Assembly (NCBI GenBank): GCA_903904815.1
Contig: CAIVDU010000031.1
Span: 1-64,000, forward strand
Source: an uncultured Armatimonadota bacterium
GTDB taxonomy: Bacteria > Armatimonadota > Fimbriimonadia > Fimbriimonadales > Fimbriimonadaceae
Length of the DNA: 64,000 bases
Direction of reading: 5' to 3'
Shown here: piece by piece, positions 6,804 through 15,628 of the stretch
Layout: the number at the start of each line of letters is the position of its first letter
Numbering within the stretch: position 1 is the stretch's first letter
The notes under the pieces: generated by a model
Database searches by the model: none
Told to the model about the DNA's origin: nothing
Seen by the model: only the letters and a program-made list of their open reading frames with translations
Program-made: the position numbers and the translations under genes

Positions 6804-9593
6804 GTGTCTGCTGAAATGATAAAAGTCTGCTGGCTGCTCCTTGCGCTCATCTTCACTGCCCTGCCTGCCCTGAGCTTTGGGAGGCTCAAAGTCGAAGGTC
6901 TTCGATGCGAATTTCGAACCGATCCGATTGGAATTGACAGTGTGGCTCCACGCCTAAGTTGGACAGCTAAATCGGTCGAGAGAGGGGAGATTCAGACCGG
7001 TTATCGTGTTCTCGTTGCGAGCTCGGCCGAAAGGCTCGCTGGCGACTCGGGAGATCTATGGGATAGCGGTCGAGTGCGCAACGACCGTCCGTTCAACGTG
7101 GCCTACGCTGGCAAAACACTGGAATCCGGCGTGCAAGCTTTTTGGAAGGTCCAGGTTTTCGATAAACAAGAGCATCCCAGCCCATGGAGCAAGACCGCTA
7201 CTTTCGAGATGGGCCTTCTTCATTCCTTCGATTGGACTGGCCTATGGATTAACGACGGTCAGAAGTCTCCTATTGAGGATCGAGACTTCTACAGGGAAGA
7301 TCCAGCCCCTCTTTTTCGGAAAGAGTTTGAACTCGAAAAGCCAGTGAAGAGGGCCAGACTTTATATCGCCGGACTCGGTTACTACGAGGCAAATCTGAAT
7401 GGTCGAAAAGTGGGCGATCACGTCCTTGATCCGGGGTGGACTAACTTTGCCTCTCGCGTCGACTACGCCACCTACGATGTGACCGATCAAGTCGAAAATG
7501 GCGCCAATTGCATCGGAGTTACGCTCGGAAACGGCTGGTACAACCCGCTTCCACTCCGACTCTTTGGAAGTTTCAACCTTCGCGACCATCTCCCCATCGG
7601 GCGACCTCGTTTCCTTGCCCAACTTAATGTCGAATTCGAAGATGGATCGACTCAATCGATCGACTCCAACCTGTCTTGGAAGGTTGGAGATGGCGCAATC
7701 CGATTCGACAATGTGTATCTGGGCGAAGTAGTGGACGCCCGGAAGGAGCGATTGGGATGGTCCAACGCAGGATTTGCCGACGCTCACTGGGGTTCTCCGG
7801 CAATTGCGACTGAACTCGTTGGTGCTCTTCAAGCCCAGCCTCAGCCGCCCATCCGGATCACGGAACGAATTGTGCCGATTCACCGCTCCGAGCCAAAGCC
7901 TGGAGTCTTTATTTACGATTTTGGGCAAGAATTTGCCGGTTGGGCGAGCATTCAACTGAACGCGCCGACGGGGGCCAAAATGGTTCTCCGATACGGAGAG
8001 CTTCTGAAGCCGGACGGGACCCTCAACATCATGACCAGCGTAGCAGGTCAGATCAAAGGCTCTCGGAAGAATGAAGCAGGAGTCGAAGAGAGCGTCGGTG
8101 GTCCCGGCGCACCGCCAATTGCGTGGCAGTCCGATACCTTCATCGCAAAAGGCGGAGGCAAAGAGACATACACCCCCAGGTTCACCTTCCATGGGTTTCG
8201 CTATTTGGAAGTCACCGGGCTACCAGAACCTCCAGCACTGACCGATGTCACCGGGCTTCGTCTCAATTCCGACGTGAAGGATGCGGGTTCGTTTAGTTGT
8301 TCTAACGACCGCTTTAACCAGATCCAACAGATGGTTCGTCGGACGTTCCTGGCGAACATTTTCTCCGTCCAATCAGACTGCCCGCATCGCGAACGACTCG
8401 GTTATGGCGGAGACATGGTGGGAACCACCGAAGCGTTCATGTTGAACTTCGATATGGCGGCCTTCTACGCAAAAACGGTCCGAGATTTCGCCGACGCGAA
8501 GCGCCCCGATGGCATGCTCACCGATACGGCCCCCTTCATCGGAATCCAATACTGCGGAGTCGGTTGGGCAATGGCTCACCCTCTGCTTACCTCTCAACTA
8601 AACCGGTATTACGGCGACTATCGATTGGTCGAAACACAGTATGAAACGGCCAAAGAATGGCTACTTCTCGTTTCAAAGCAGTACGAAGACGGCATCGTAA
8701 CGGACGGCTTGAGCGACCATGAAAGTCTAGAGCCCAATCCATCTCCCGAGATGGTAACTCCGCTCTACTACCAGTCGGCTCTTCTGCTTCGAGGTATGGC
8801 GCAGGGGCTTGATCGCAAATCGGATGTGGAGCAGTTCCAGGCTCTCGCCGACAAGATCAAACTGGCCTATCAGAAGTCGTTCGTAAGTCGATCGGGCAAA
8901 GTAGGTCCGGGAACTCAGGGCAGCCAAAGCTTTGCCCTCTACTCCGATCTTCTTTCTCCCGAGGACCGCGGCAAGGCGTTAGATTTCTTACTCGACAAGA
9001 TTCGGGTTGATGGTAAGGGCCATCTTTCTACTGGACTCATGGGCACGAAGTTCATGCTCGATACCCTCTCTCGCGAGGGTTACGCCGAAGATGCATACCG
9101 AATCGTCGACCAGCCCGACTTCCCTGGCTGGCAATGGATGCTGACCAACGGCGCCACCACTCTTTGGGAGCACTGGGCGAAGGAGGAGAGCGTCTATTCG
9201 CACTGTCACCCCATGTTCGGTTCCGTTAGCCAATGGTTCATCAACTGGCTGGGGGGAATCCAACCGGCTCCCGGCTCATTCGGGTTCGACCAGATCGTCA
9301 TACGTCCCCAATTCGTGAAGGAGTTAACTTGGGTGAAGTCCAGCCATACCGGCATGTATGGCGAGATCGTCAGCAACTGGCGTCGGGAAGCCGACAAGCT
9401 GGTCCTCGACATTGATGTTCCGGTAGGTTCGACTGCGCTGGTCTACCTTCCAGCGGCTAGGCAGGAACAGATTCAGGAAAGTCTTCGACCGGTTCAACGC
9501 GATCACAACATCACGTTCGTTCGCTCTGAGCAGAGTTACCAAGTTTTGAAAGTGAGTTCAGGCCACTACGAATTCTCGGTCCTCCCCCATTAA
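6804..9593 (+). CDS. Alpha-L-rhamnosidase (GH78), exported
   Basis: This 929-aa protein is predicted to hydrolyse terminal alpha-L-rhamnosyl bonds in plant polysaccharides and glycosides. An N-terminal signal peptide (MIKVCWLLLALIFTALPALS) is followed by the Bac_rhamnosid N-terminal domains, including ARLYIAGLGYYEANLNGRKV. The (alpha/alpha)6 catalytic domain has SDCPHRERLGYGGD at about 523-536 (acidic catalytic residues) and MLTNGATTLWEHW at about 780-791, and a C-terminal beta domain closes the protein. The GTG at 6804 is taken as start; the ATG at 6816 is equally plausible. A TATAAT lies at 6782-6787. A six-codon ORF, MVCLLK (6799-6819), ends in TGA overlapping that ATG, which could couple translation. 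The next gene follows 20 nt later. Confidence 0.93.
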   Translation: MSAEMIKVCWLLLALIFTALPALSFGRLKVEGLRCEFRTDPIGIDSVAPRLSWTAKSVERGEIQTGYRVLVASSAERLAGDSGDLWDSGRVRNDRPFNVAYAGKTLESGVQAFWKVQVFDKQEHPSPWSKTATFEMGLLHSFDWTGLWINDGQKSPIEDRDFYREDPAPLFRKEFELEKPVKRARLYIAGLGYYEANLNGRKVGDHVLDPGWTNFASRVDYATYDVTDQVENGANCIGVTLGNGWYNPLPLRLFGSFNLRDHLPIGRPRFLAQLNVEFEDGSTQSIDSNLSWKVGDGAIRFDNVYLGEVVDARKERLGWSNAGFADAHWGSPAIATELVGALQAQPQPPIRITERIVPIHRSEPKPGVFIYDFGQEFAGWASIQLNAPTGAKMVLRYGELLKPDGTLNIMTSVAGQIKGSRKNEAGVEESVGGPGAPPIAWQSDTFIAKGGGKETYTPRFTFHGFRYLEVTGLPEPPALTDVTGLRLNSDVKDAGSFSCSNDRFNQIQQMVRRTFLANIFSVQSDCPHRERLGYGGDMVGTTEAFMLNFDMAAFYAKTVRDFADAKRPDGMLTDTAPFIGIQYCGVGWAMAHPLLTSQLNRYYGDYRLVETQYETAKEWLLLVSKQYEDGIVTDGLSDHESLEPNPSPEMVTPLYYQSALLLRGMAQGLDRKSDVEQFQALADKIKLAYQKSFVSRSGKVGPGTQGSQSFALYSDLLSPEDRGKALDFLLDKIRVDGKGHLSTGLMGTKFMLDTLSREGYAEDAYRIVDQPDFPGWQWMLTNGATTLWEHWAKEESVYSHCHPMFGSVSQWFINWLGGIQPAPGSFGFDQIVIRPQFVKELTWVKSSHTGMYGEIVSNWRREADKLVLDIDVPVGSTALVYLPAARQEQIQESLRPVQRDHNITFVRSEQSYQVLKVSSGHYEFSVLPH

Positions 9594-9613
9594 ACGAGTT
9601 AGAATGGCCCGTA

Positions 9614-12600
9614 ATGAAACTCGTGCGCAGGTGCGTCTCCTTCGCGATCCTTGCCGGCCTTTTGGCAACCGCAAACGCCCAATCGATCCCGGATAGCCTA
9701 TTTGATGGGCTGTCGTGGCGTCTTATCGGGCCGTTTCGAGGTGGGCGGGCTCTCGCCGTCACTGGTGTGCCTGGAAGGCCGGAGACCTACTACTTCGGAG
9801 CGGTAGGCGGCGGGGTGTGGCTGAGCGAGAACGCGGGACGAACCTGGCAGCCGATCTTCGATTCCCAGACTTCGGCATCCATCGGAGCGATCGCGGTGGC
9901 CCCTAGTGATCCGAAGGTGATCTATGTTGGGACGGGTGAGGCCGATATGCGGTCCGACATCCAGCAGGGCGATGGAATGTACCGTTCGGGAGACGGCGGA
10001 AAAACCTGGACTGCGATCGGCCTTAAGGACACCCGGCAGATTGGAAAAATCCTCGTCGATCCTCAGAATCCCGATGTCGTTTATGTGGCGGCATTAGGAC
10101 ACCAATTTGGCCCGAATGCCGAGCGCGGGGTGTTCAAATCCGAGGATGGCGGGAAGAATTGGAAAAAGGTCCTCTACAAGAACGCCGACACGGGAGCGAT
10201 CGATCTCTCGATGGACCCGAACGACTCCAAGACGATTTTCGCCTCCATTTGGCAGACACGCCGTCCACCGTGGAGCGTATACCCGCCTAGCAGCGGACCG
10301 GGTAGTGGACTCTATAAGACAACCGACGGTGGCGACACTTGGAGCCAAGTTCGGGGTGGTGGGTTCCCCACCGAAGTCCGCCGTATCGGCATCGCGGTAT
10401 CGCCAGCGAACCATCTGCGCGTGTTTGCTTTTGTCGATTCTCCAAACGTAAAGACTGGCGGTGTCTATCGCTCCGATGACGGTGGGGCGACTTGGGCGCA
10501 TACGGACGGAGAGGCGCGAATTTGGGGCCGTGGTTGGTACTTCGCCGGCATCACGGCAGACCCGAAGAACCCAGACGTCGTTTACGTGATGAACACGTCG
10601 ACGTATAAATCGACCAATGGCGGCAAGACCTTTGAAGCAATAAAGGGCGCCCCGGGTGGAGATGATTACCACGCGCTGTGGATCTCACCCGAGGACACGA
10701 GCCGGATGATTTTAGGGAGCGACCAGGGCACCATCGTGACCGTCGACGGCGCGAAGAGTTGGAGTTCTTGGTACAACCAGCCCACCGGCCAGTTCTATCA
10801 CGTGAGCGCCGATAATCGTTTCCCGTACTGGGTTTATGGGTCGCAACAGGACTCGGGGGCGATGGCGGTTCCGAGTCGCACGATCCACACCGGAATTAGC
10901 GATCTCGATTGGCGTCCCATCGACGCCGGCGGCGAGAGCGGAACGATCGCCCCTGATCCGTTACACCCTGGCCTACTGTATTCCAGCACCGGCTCAAAGG
11001 AAGAGCTTGAGACTGGATGGGAGCAAAACATCGACCCCACCGGCTCTCGAACTGAGACCGAGTGGCGAAGCACTTGGACGCTGCCCATTGTAAACTCGCC
11101 CACCGATCCTCACGTGTTCTACAACAGCCACCAAAGGATCTTCCGGACGGCCGATGGCGGTTCCAGTTGGAAGGTCATCAGTCCAGATCTTTCTCGGTCG
11201 AGCACGCCGGTTCCGGCTACGTTGGATGCTCCGACGGCGGCCGATGACGATGGCCAGACCCGAAAAGGCGTCGTGTACTGGATCGCGCCATCCCCAGTAA
11301 AGCCTCATCAGATTTGGGCGGGCACCGACGACGGACTCATCTGGCTGACCCGCGATGAAGGCGCCATTTGGAGAAACGTGACACCTCCGACACTCGATGC
11401 GTGGAGCAAAGTTGGCATCATCGATGCCTCCCACTTCGATCCCGAAACGGCCTACGCGGCGATCGATCGTCACTGCCTGGATGACAACCATCCTTACGTG
11501 TATCGAACTCACGATGGGGGCAAGCACTGGAAACTCGTGGTCAAGGGGATTCCGGTCGGACAGTTCCTCAACGTGGTTCGAGAGGATCCCAAACAACCCG
11601 GGTTGCTCTACGCGGGATCGGATTGGGGGGTGTTTATATCGTTCGATGATGGAGAACATTGGCGGCCACTTCAGCTCAACCTTCCACCGGCTTCCGTTCG
11701 GGATATCGTTTTTCAAGGCGACGACGTTATCGTGGGCACCCATGGCCGGGCGATCTGGATTCTAGACGACGTTGGCAGATTGCGCCAACTGGCCAAGTCG
11801 GCGAGTCTTCAGCAACCCCGGCTGTTTAAGCCGAGTGACGCGGTCGTCTTCCAACGCGCCGGTTCATTCGGGTTTGGTCAATTTAACGAGGGCACGCCTC
11901 TCCCGCCTGAGGAGGCGCAGGGGCTCAACCCAACGTGGGGTGCGATCATCGACTACTACCTTCCGAAACCGGTCGACCACGTCGATTTCAGGATCACCGA
12001 CGCCACTGGGAAGCTGATTCGTCGACTAACGAGCAAGGACCGCGCGCCCGTGATCGATGTGAACCAGCTCGATATTCCTGCCTATTGGGTCAAGCGTCAA
12101 CCGGAGATCTCTTCAGAGACGGGAGCGCATCGGATCTCGTGGAACTTCCAGTATCAAGACAACAATGGGCCCATCGTTCCGCCGGGATCGTACACGGTGA
12201 CGATGGAAGCGAACGGTAGCCGCTTCTCTCAACCGCTGGTGATCCGGAAGGATCCGAGACTCAAGGTGACTCAGGCTGAACTGGTGGCTCAGTATCGGTT
12301 CGTTTTGGCGATCGAAGATCAGGTACGCCTGATTCAATCCGTGCGTGGGCGGATTGTTTCGGCGCTCAAGGCACGGGGTTTAACGATGTCGGAGGCGACA
12401 CGAGGCCGGTTAGAGCAGTTGGCGGGAGTCGCTGCGCGACGCTCCCGACGTCCGTTGCGGCCCACGGGTCCGAGTTGGAAGAGTTTGGGCACGCTCGAAG
12501 GGAGCCTAAACAGCCTTCAGGCTGTCGTCCAAAGTGCCCTTTCCGCGCCCACTGTCCAGAGCCATCAGCTCCTTGCCGACTTCACGAAACAAATCAAAGA

Positions 12601-12634
12601 GGTCCAGGTGCGGGTTGAGAAAATGATCGGTTAG
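9614..12634 (+). CDS. Exported Asp-box (BNR/VPS10-like) beta-propeller protein
   Basis: This 1006-aa protein has a signal peptide (residues 1-22, ending ATANA) followed by about 10 Asp-box motifs of the SxDGGxTW type, for example SGDGGKTWTAIG, SEDGGKNWKKVL, THDGGKHWKLVV and SFDDGEHWRPLQ. These form sortilin/VPS10-like beta-propellers, seen in secreted sialidase-like, xyloglucanase-like and uncharacterised proteins. The C-terminal 250 residues hold a FlgD-type Ig-like domain (PPGSYTVTMEANG) and a helical tail. Such proteins are often called glycosyl hydrolases without proof; no catalytic residues can be assigned here. It starts 20 nt after the rhamnosidase, but TAGAAT at 9600-9605 lies 8 nt before the ATG, so it may have its own leaderless promoter. 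Confidence 0.85.
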   Translation: MKLVRRCVSFAILAGLLATANAQSIPDSLFDGLSWRLIGPFRGGRALAVTGVPGRPETYYFGAVGGGVWLSENAGRTWQPIFDSQTSASIGAIAVAPSDPKVIYVGTGEADMRSDIQQGDGMYRSGDGGKTWTAIGLKDTRQIGKILVDPQNPDVVYVAALGHQFGPNAERGVFKSEDGGKNWKKVLYKNADTGAIDLSMDPNDSKTIFASIWQTRRPPWSVYPPSSGPGSGLYKTTDGGDTWSQVRGGGFPTEVRRIGIAVSPANHLRVFAFVDSPNVKTGGVYRSDDGGATWAHTDGEARIWGRGWYFAGITADPKNPDVVYVMNTSTYKSTNGGKTFEAIKGAPGGDDYHALWISPEDTSRMILGSDQGTIVTVDGAKSWSSWYNQPTGQFYHVSADNRFPYWVYGSQQDSGAMAVPSRTIHTGISDLDWRPIDAGGESGTIAPDPLHPGLLYSSTGSKEELETGWEQNIDPTGSRTETEWRSTWTLPIVNSPTDPHVFYNSHQRIFRTADGGSSWKVISPDLSRSSTPVPATLDAPTAADDDGQTRKGVVYWIAPSPVKPHQIWAGTDDGLIWLTRDEGAIWRNVTPPTLDAWSKVGIIDASHFDPETAYAAIDRHCLDDNHPYVYRTHDGGKHWKLVVKGIPVGQFLNVVREDPKQPGLLYAGSDWGVFISFDDGEHWRPLQLNLPPASVRDIVFQGDDVIVGTHGRAIWILDDVGRLRQLAKSASLQQPRLFKPSDAVVFQRAGSFGFGQFNEGTPLPPEEAQGLNPTWGAIIDYYLPKPVDHVDFRITDATGKLIRRLTSKDRAPVIDVNQLDIPAYWVKRQPEISSETGAHRISWNFQYQDNNGPIVPPGSYTVTMEANGSRFSQPLVIRKDPRLKVTQAELVAQYRFVLAIEDQVRLIQSVRGRIVSALKARGLTMSEATRGRLEQLAGVAARRSRRPLRPTGPSWKSLGTLEGSLNSLQAVVQSALSAPTVQSHQLLADFTKQIKEVQVRVEKMIG

Positions 12635-12661
12635 GGCTCCCCGTGGAGCCACACTAAAGCT

Positions 12662-13090
12662 ATGAGAAGGATCGATCGCGTCATCCCGGCCGCCGTTCAG
12701 AATGACGAGGTCCTTCTCGCGGCCCGTGCTCAGGCTCTCTTTCGAGATTGGCCGGGGATCGTTGGCGAGACGCTCGCTCGAAAGTCGTGGCCAGATCGCT
12801 ACAGCAAGGGAACGGTCTGGGTCGCCGTCGAGGGATCGGCCTGGGCGAGTGAGCTTCGTATGCGCAAGGGCGAGATCCTGCAGCGGCTCTGCGAACGAGC
12901 AGAGAATGCAGCCATTTTTCGCGACGTGCGGTTCGGTGTCCGGCCTCTGCCTCCCCAAGCCCAATTGGAAGTGGTCCTCCCCGTCTCGGAAGAAGCGTCA
13001 CCCGAGAAAGAGCCAGAGGAGCCTGTGCAGGGCCTCAGCATTCGGGAAATTGCTGAGCGGCGCCTGTCCAAGTGGAAGAGCCCAGAGTAG
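12662..13090 (+). CDS. dciA: DciA-like DUF721 protein, replicative helicase operator
   Basis: The 142-aa protein is of the DUF721/DciA family, the ancestral bacterial factor that interacts with and helps load replicative helicase DnaB. Visible features are RAQALFRDWPGIVGETLARKSWPDR, in which the W-x-x-IVG core is typical, then the DUF721 strand GTVWVAVEGSAWASELRMRKGEIL and LQRLCER. An acidic proline-rich linker and a short basic C-terminal helix (IREIAERRLSKW) follow. DUF721 genes often lie next to recF and gyrB near the origin, which fits recF 6 kb upstream and the parS sites. A degraded repeat with inverted arms follows the gene. Confidence 0.85.
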   Translation: MRRIDRVIPAAVQNDEVLLAARAQALFRDWPGIVGETLARKSWPDRYSKGTVWVAVEGSAWASELRMRKGEILQRLCERAENAAIFRDVRFGVRPLPPQAQLEVVLPVSEEASPEKEPEEPVQGLSIREIAERRLSKWKSPE

Positions 13091-13133
13091 GGTCTCCGGC
13101 TATTGTGGCGCTTTCCCGGCCCCATAAACGCGC

Positions 13134-13247
13134 ACCCGTCATCCTGAGTGGAACGAAGGACCCCCTCCTCTATTTGAGCCTCACGAGGACGCATTCGGAA
13201 TCTCCGACCACAGGAGGAGGTCCTTCGCGAGCTCAGGATGACCGGTG
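13134..13247. repeat. Interspersed inverted repeat (REP/MITE-like)
   Basis: Two arms of about 36 bp face each other across a 42-bp centre. The left arm (13134-13169) contains TCATCCTGAG then GAACGAAGGACC and CTCCT; the right arm (13212-13247) is its imperfect reverse complement, GGAGGTCCTTCGCGAGCTCA then GGATGA. A fragment with the same TCGCGGACTCAGGATGACG end occurs at about 43066-43086. No ORF is carried, so this is a non-autonomous repeat. It lies between the convergent dciA and metallo-beta-lactamase genes and could terminate transcription from both sides. Confidence 0.65.
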
Positions 13248-13328
13248 CCTGGGGGTTTTGGTCGTCTAAATTACAACCTCGTCAAAGTGGGACAAATGAG
13301 GCTTGGCAAGCAGCTCAGCATGCGAGGT

Positions 13329-14159
13329 CTATTGACGAACGAAGTGACCGTGCACTGGGGCGAAAACGAGATCTCCTTCCTCATCGGTGCGAACAACTGG
13401 AATCTGATGGGCCTGAAAACGGGACAGTGTCGCCCGGTGGGGATGTCCGTAAGGGTTGTCCCGTCCGCAACTGATCACGGCAATGCGAGGGTGAACCGCG
13501 TCGATCCAGTCGTCACTGGATGAGTTTCGGCTCCCGTGATGACCGGCGTGGAGAATGTCGGCTCGCCATGACCCGTGATTTGCTTCCGCCTTTTCGACGT
13601 CCATTGGGGCGTCGCCGGAGAAGTCAGCGGTAGCGCCTTCATCGTCGAGGTGGACGAACATGGAGCCACGGTTGTCATCCTCCCGGTTCGTGACTGGGGG
13701 GCACTCGATGTGAAGGGAGCACCTTCCTATTGTTATGTCCGCCTCGGCGGGCAACCACAAGATTCGGTCGGCTGTCAGATGCCATTGCTGCACTGAGTGG
13801 AGAAGCTTGGGTTGAGTTCGGAACTGAGATGAGACCAATAGTTTCGCTCCCGGACACTGAGCGATCAGGGCGGACGTTCCTCCGATGTGGTCGGCGTCGG
13901 GATGAGAAAGGAGGATGAGATCGACGGAATCGACTCCTCGTCGGCGCAAGGCCCTGGTGACGGCAACCTGCCTGCCAGAACCTAAATGGCTGACCGGGCC
14001 ATCGTCGATGAGGATGGTGACGCCTTCGTAACGAAGGGCGGCGCAGTCGCCCTGTCCGACATCCAGAAACTCAAGGTCGTTTGGTCGAGGCGCGATCCTG
14101 CCGCAAGTCGCTCCAAGAATGAGCGCGAGAATCCCGAGCAAGAATGCACGCTGAATCAC
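13329..14159 (-). CDS. Metallo-beta-lactamase fold hydrolase, ComEC C-terminal domain as a separate gene
   Basis: The 276-aa protein has an N-terminal hydrophobic segment (1-20) and a metallo-beta-lactamase domain like the C-terminal part of ComEC/Rec2: FLDVGQGDCA (31-40), the metal motif SHPDADHIGG (H86, D88, D90, H91), FSGDAP and ILHAGHHGSRNSS. In fused ComEC the domain is thought to be a nuclease that degrades the non-transported strand during DNA uptake. The start overlaps the stop of the upstream ComEC-core gene by 4 nt (14156-14159). Together they look like one comEC split in two and translated in tandem. It could also act independently as an exported hydrolase. Confidence 0.85.
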   Translation of the reverse strand: MIQRAFLLGILALILGATCGRIAPRPNDLEFLDVGQGDCAALRYEGVTILIDDGPVSHLGSGRQVAVTRALRRRGVDSVDLILLSHPDADHIGGTSALIAQCPGAKLLVSSQFRTQPKLLHSVQQWHLTADRILWLPAEADITIGRCSLHIECPPVTNREDDNRGSMFVHLDDEGATADFSGDAPMDVEKAEANHGSWRADILHAGHHGSRNSSSDDWIDAVHPRIAVISCGRDNPYGHPHRATLSRFQAHQIPVVRTDEEGDLVFAPVHGHFVRQ

Positions 14160-15571
14160 GAGGTTCCTCCACGTGACGTGACCCCGGAAAAGGCTCTTGA
14201 GGTGAAGCGTGCTCCAAGAGCGATGAGCACGTAAACGGGCGCCAGAAGGTAGGCGCTGAAGGGAGGGATTCCGAGCTTGAATGGTTCCAGCCTGCCGCTA
14301 AGGTCCGATATCGTGAGGACCCATCCGGCAAATGGACCGACAATCGCTTTCATCCATAATCCGCCCGCCATCGGAGAGAGCAGGGTAAGAAGCCAACCAA
14401 GTAAAGCCGCCAAGAACATGGGAGGGATTGCCGGAACGATGAGAGTTCCCGCGAATGGAGCGGCAAAGTTCAACTCGCCAGATTGGTAGGCGATGAGAGG
14501 CATCGCCGCGAAGAACATGGCTGCGATGGAGCAAAAGCCGTAGAGAATTCGGGTCGATAGGTTTCGTGCTACGACCCGCGATCGATTCGGTAACCAGAGA
14601 GCAAGAACGGTCACCACGATAAATGAGAGTTGAAACCCGAAGTCGAACACCCATGTCGGCCGCCAGATCAGTTCCCCAGCAGCGCTGAGAGCCAGGGCAC
14701 TTAAGAGATCAGGCTCTCGGCGAAAGAGGTATGCGCTCATTAGCAGTAGCGTCAAGATCGAAGCCCGAACGACACCCGCGTGAAGTCCGTTGGCGGCGGC
14801 GTAGGCGAGGATGCACGCGCCGACAAGCCCGATTTGGACCGGCCTGGGAATTGGGAATCGCTGCAACAGGACCCCCAGGATGCCTGCCATTAGCAGGATC
14901 TGCAATCCCGACACGGAGCACAGGGAGACCGCGCCGGAATCTCGAAACTTCGAGGCCAATTCTGGTGGGATATCGTCAATCCCAAGCACGGAGGCGTTCA
15001 CGGTCGACGCGGCTTCCGGTCCAAAACTTTGAGACGTGCTTTGCTCGAACGAGTCCCGAATGGGTCTTACGACGCCAAAGAGGGGGCTCAAGGCACCGAA
15101 ATTCATCACGTCGCCCCTTCTCGATTGAAGCTCACCGATCGTCAGTAGGCTGCCGAGTCGCTGTTCCGAGTGGCTGGCCCCGGTAGCGATCCCCCTCACT
15201 CGAACCCGATCTCCCATCGTGAGCGCCGGTCCATCGAACAGTCGGAGTTTGTAGGTTCCTTCGCGGACGTCCAGCAGGCAGGTTTGCTGCGCCCCATCTC
15301 GTCTCACTGCGCCGGAAACTGTACCGGTGGTCACGACAAAGTGTCGTCCTTCCATGGGCTTCGAGGGCATTGGCGCGAGTACGAGGCCGATGACGAAGAA
15401 CACGGCGCACCAGCTTCGCCCATTAAGTGAGCGAAGCCAGAAAAGTCCAAGGAGCGCGAGTAGGTTGATCGGGTGAGTCAGTGAGGTTAAACCAACGATA
15501 AGCCCGAGCAGGACGAAAACGGAGGGGCGACCCTCGTACTCCTGCCTGACGTTCCAAGGTTCACCCCTCAC
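14156..15571 (-). CDS. comEC: ComEC/Rec2-type competence membrane protein, channel domain only
   Basis: The 471-aa polytopic protein matches the N-terminal two-thirds of ComEC: two or three N-terminal spans, an OB-fold periplasmic segment (residues 75-150, GTVSGAVRR to GDRVRVRG), then the Competence domain with about seven spans (residues 185-455). Family landmarks are SVLGIDDIPPELASKFRDSG and HAGVVRASILTLLL. The canonical HLLAVSGLH stretch reads SLCSVSGLQ (216-224), so both conserved His residues are replaced. The metallo-beta-lactamase domain is a separate downstream gene overlapping by 4 nt. The start is GTG at 15571 behind GGGGA. Function in DNA uptake is probable but unproven given the substitutions. 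It lies 57 nt downstream of valS. Confidence 0.85.
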   Translation of the reverse strand: MRGEPWNVRQEYEGRPSVFVLLGLIVGLTSLTHPINLLALLGLFWLRSLNGRSWCAVFFVIGLVLAPMPSKPMEGRHFVVTTGTVSGAVRRDGAQQTCLLDVREGTYKLRLFDGPALTMGDRVRVRGIATGASHSEQRLGSLLTIGELQSRRGDVMNFGALSPLFGVVRPIRDSFEQSTSQSFGPEAASTVNASVLGIDDIPPELASKFRDSGAVSLCSVSGLQILLMAGILGVLLQRFPIPRPVQIGLVGACILAYAAANGLHAGVVRASILTLLLMSAYLFRREPDLLSALALSAAGELIWRPTWVFDFGFQLSFIVVTVLALWLPNRSRVVARNLSTRILYGFCSIAAMFFAAMPLIAYQSGELNFAAPFAGTLIVPAIPPMFLAALLGWLLTLLSPMAGGLWMKAIVGPFAGWVLTISDLSGRLEPFKLGIPPFSAYLLAPVYVLIALGARFTSRAFSGVTSRGGTS

Positions 15572-15628
15572 TATTGTCCCCTGTCGGGGAACTTACCCGA
15601 TCAACTCGGGTTAGGGCCTGTTCTGGAG

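Noticed and set aside
12662-13127. Alternative overlapping frames over dciA
   Set aside because: They have no family features, whereas the 142-aa frame matches DUF721.
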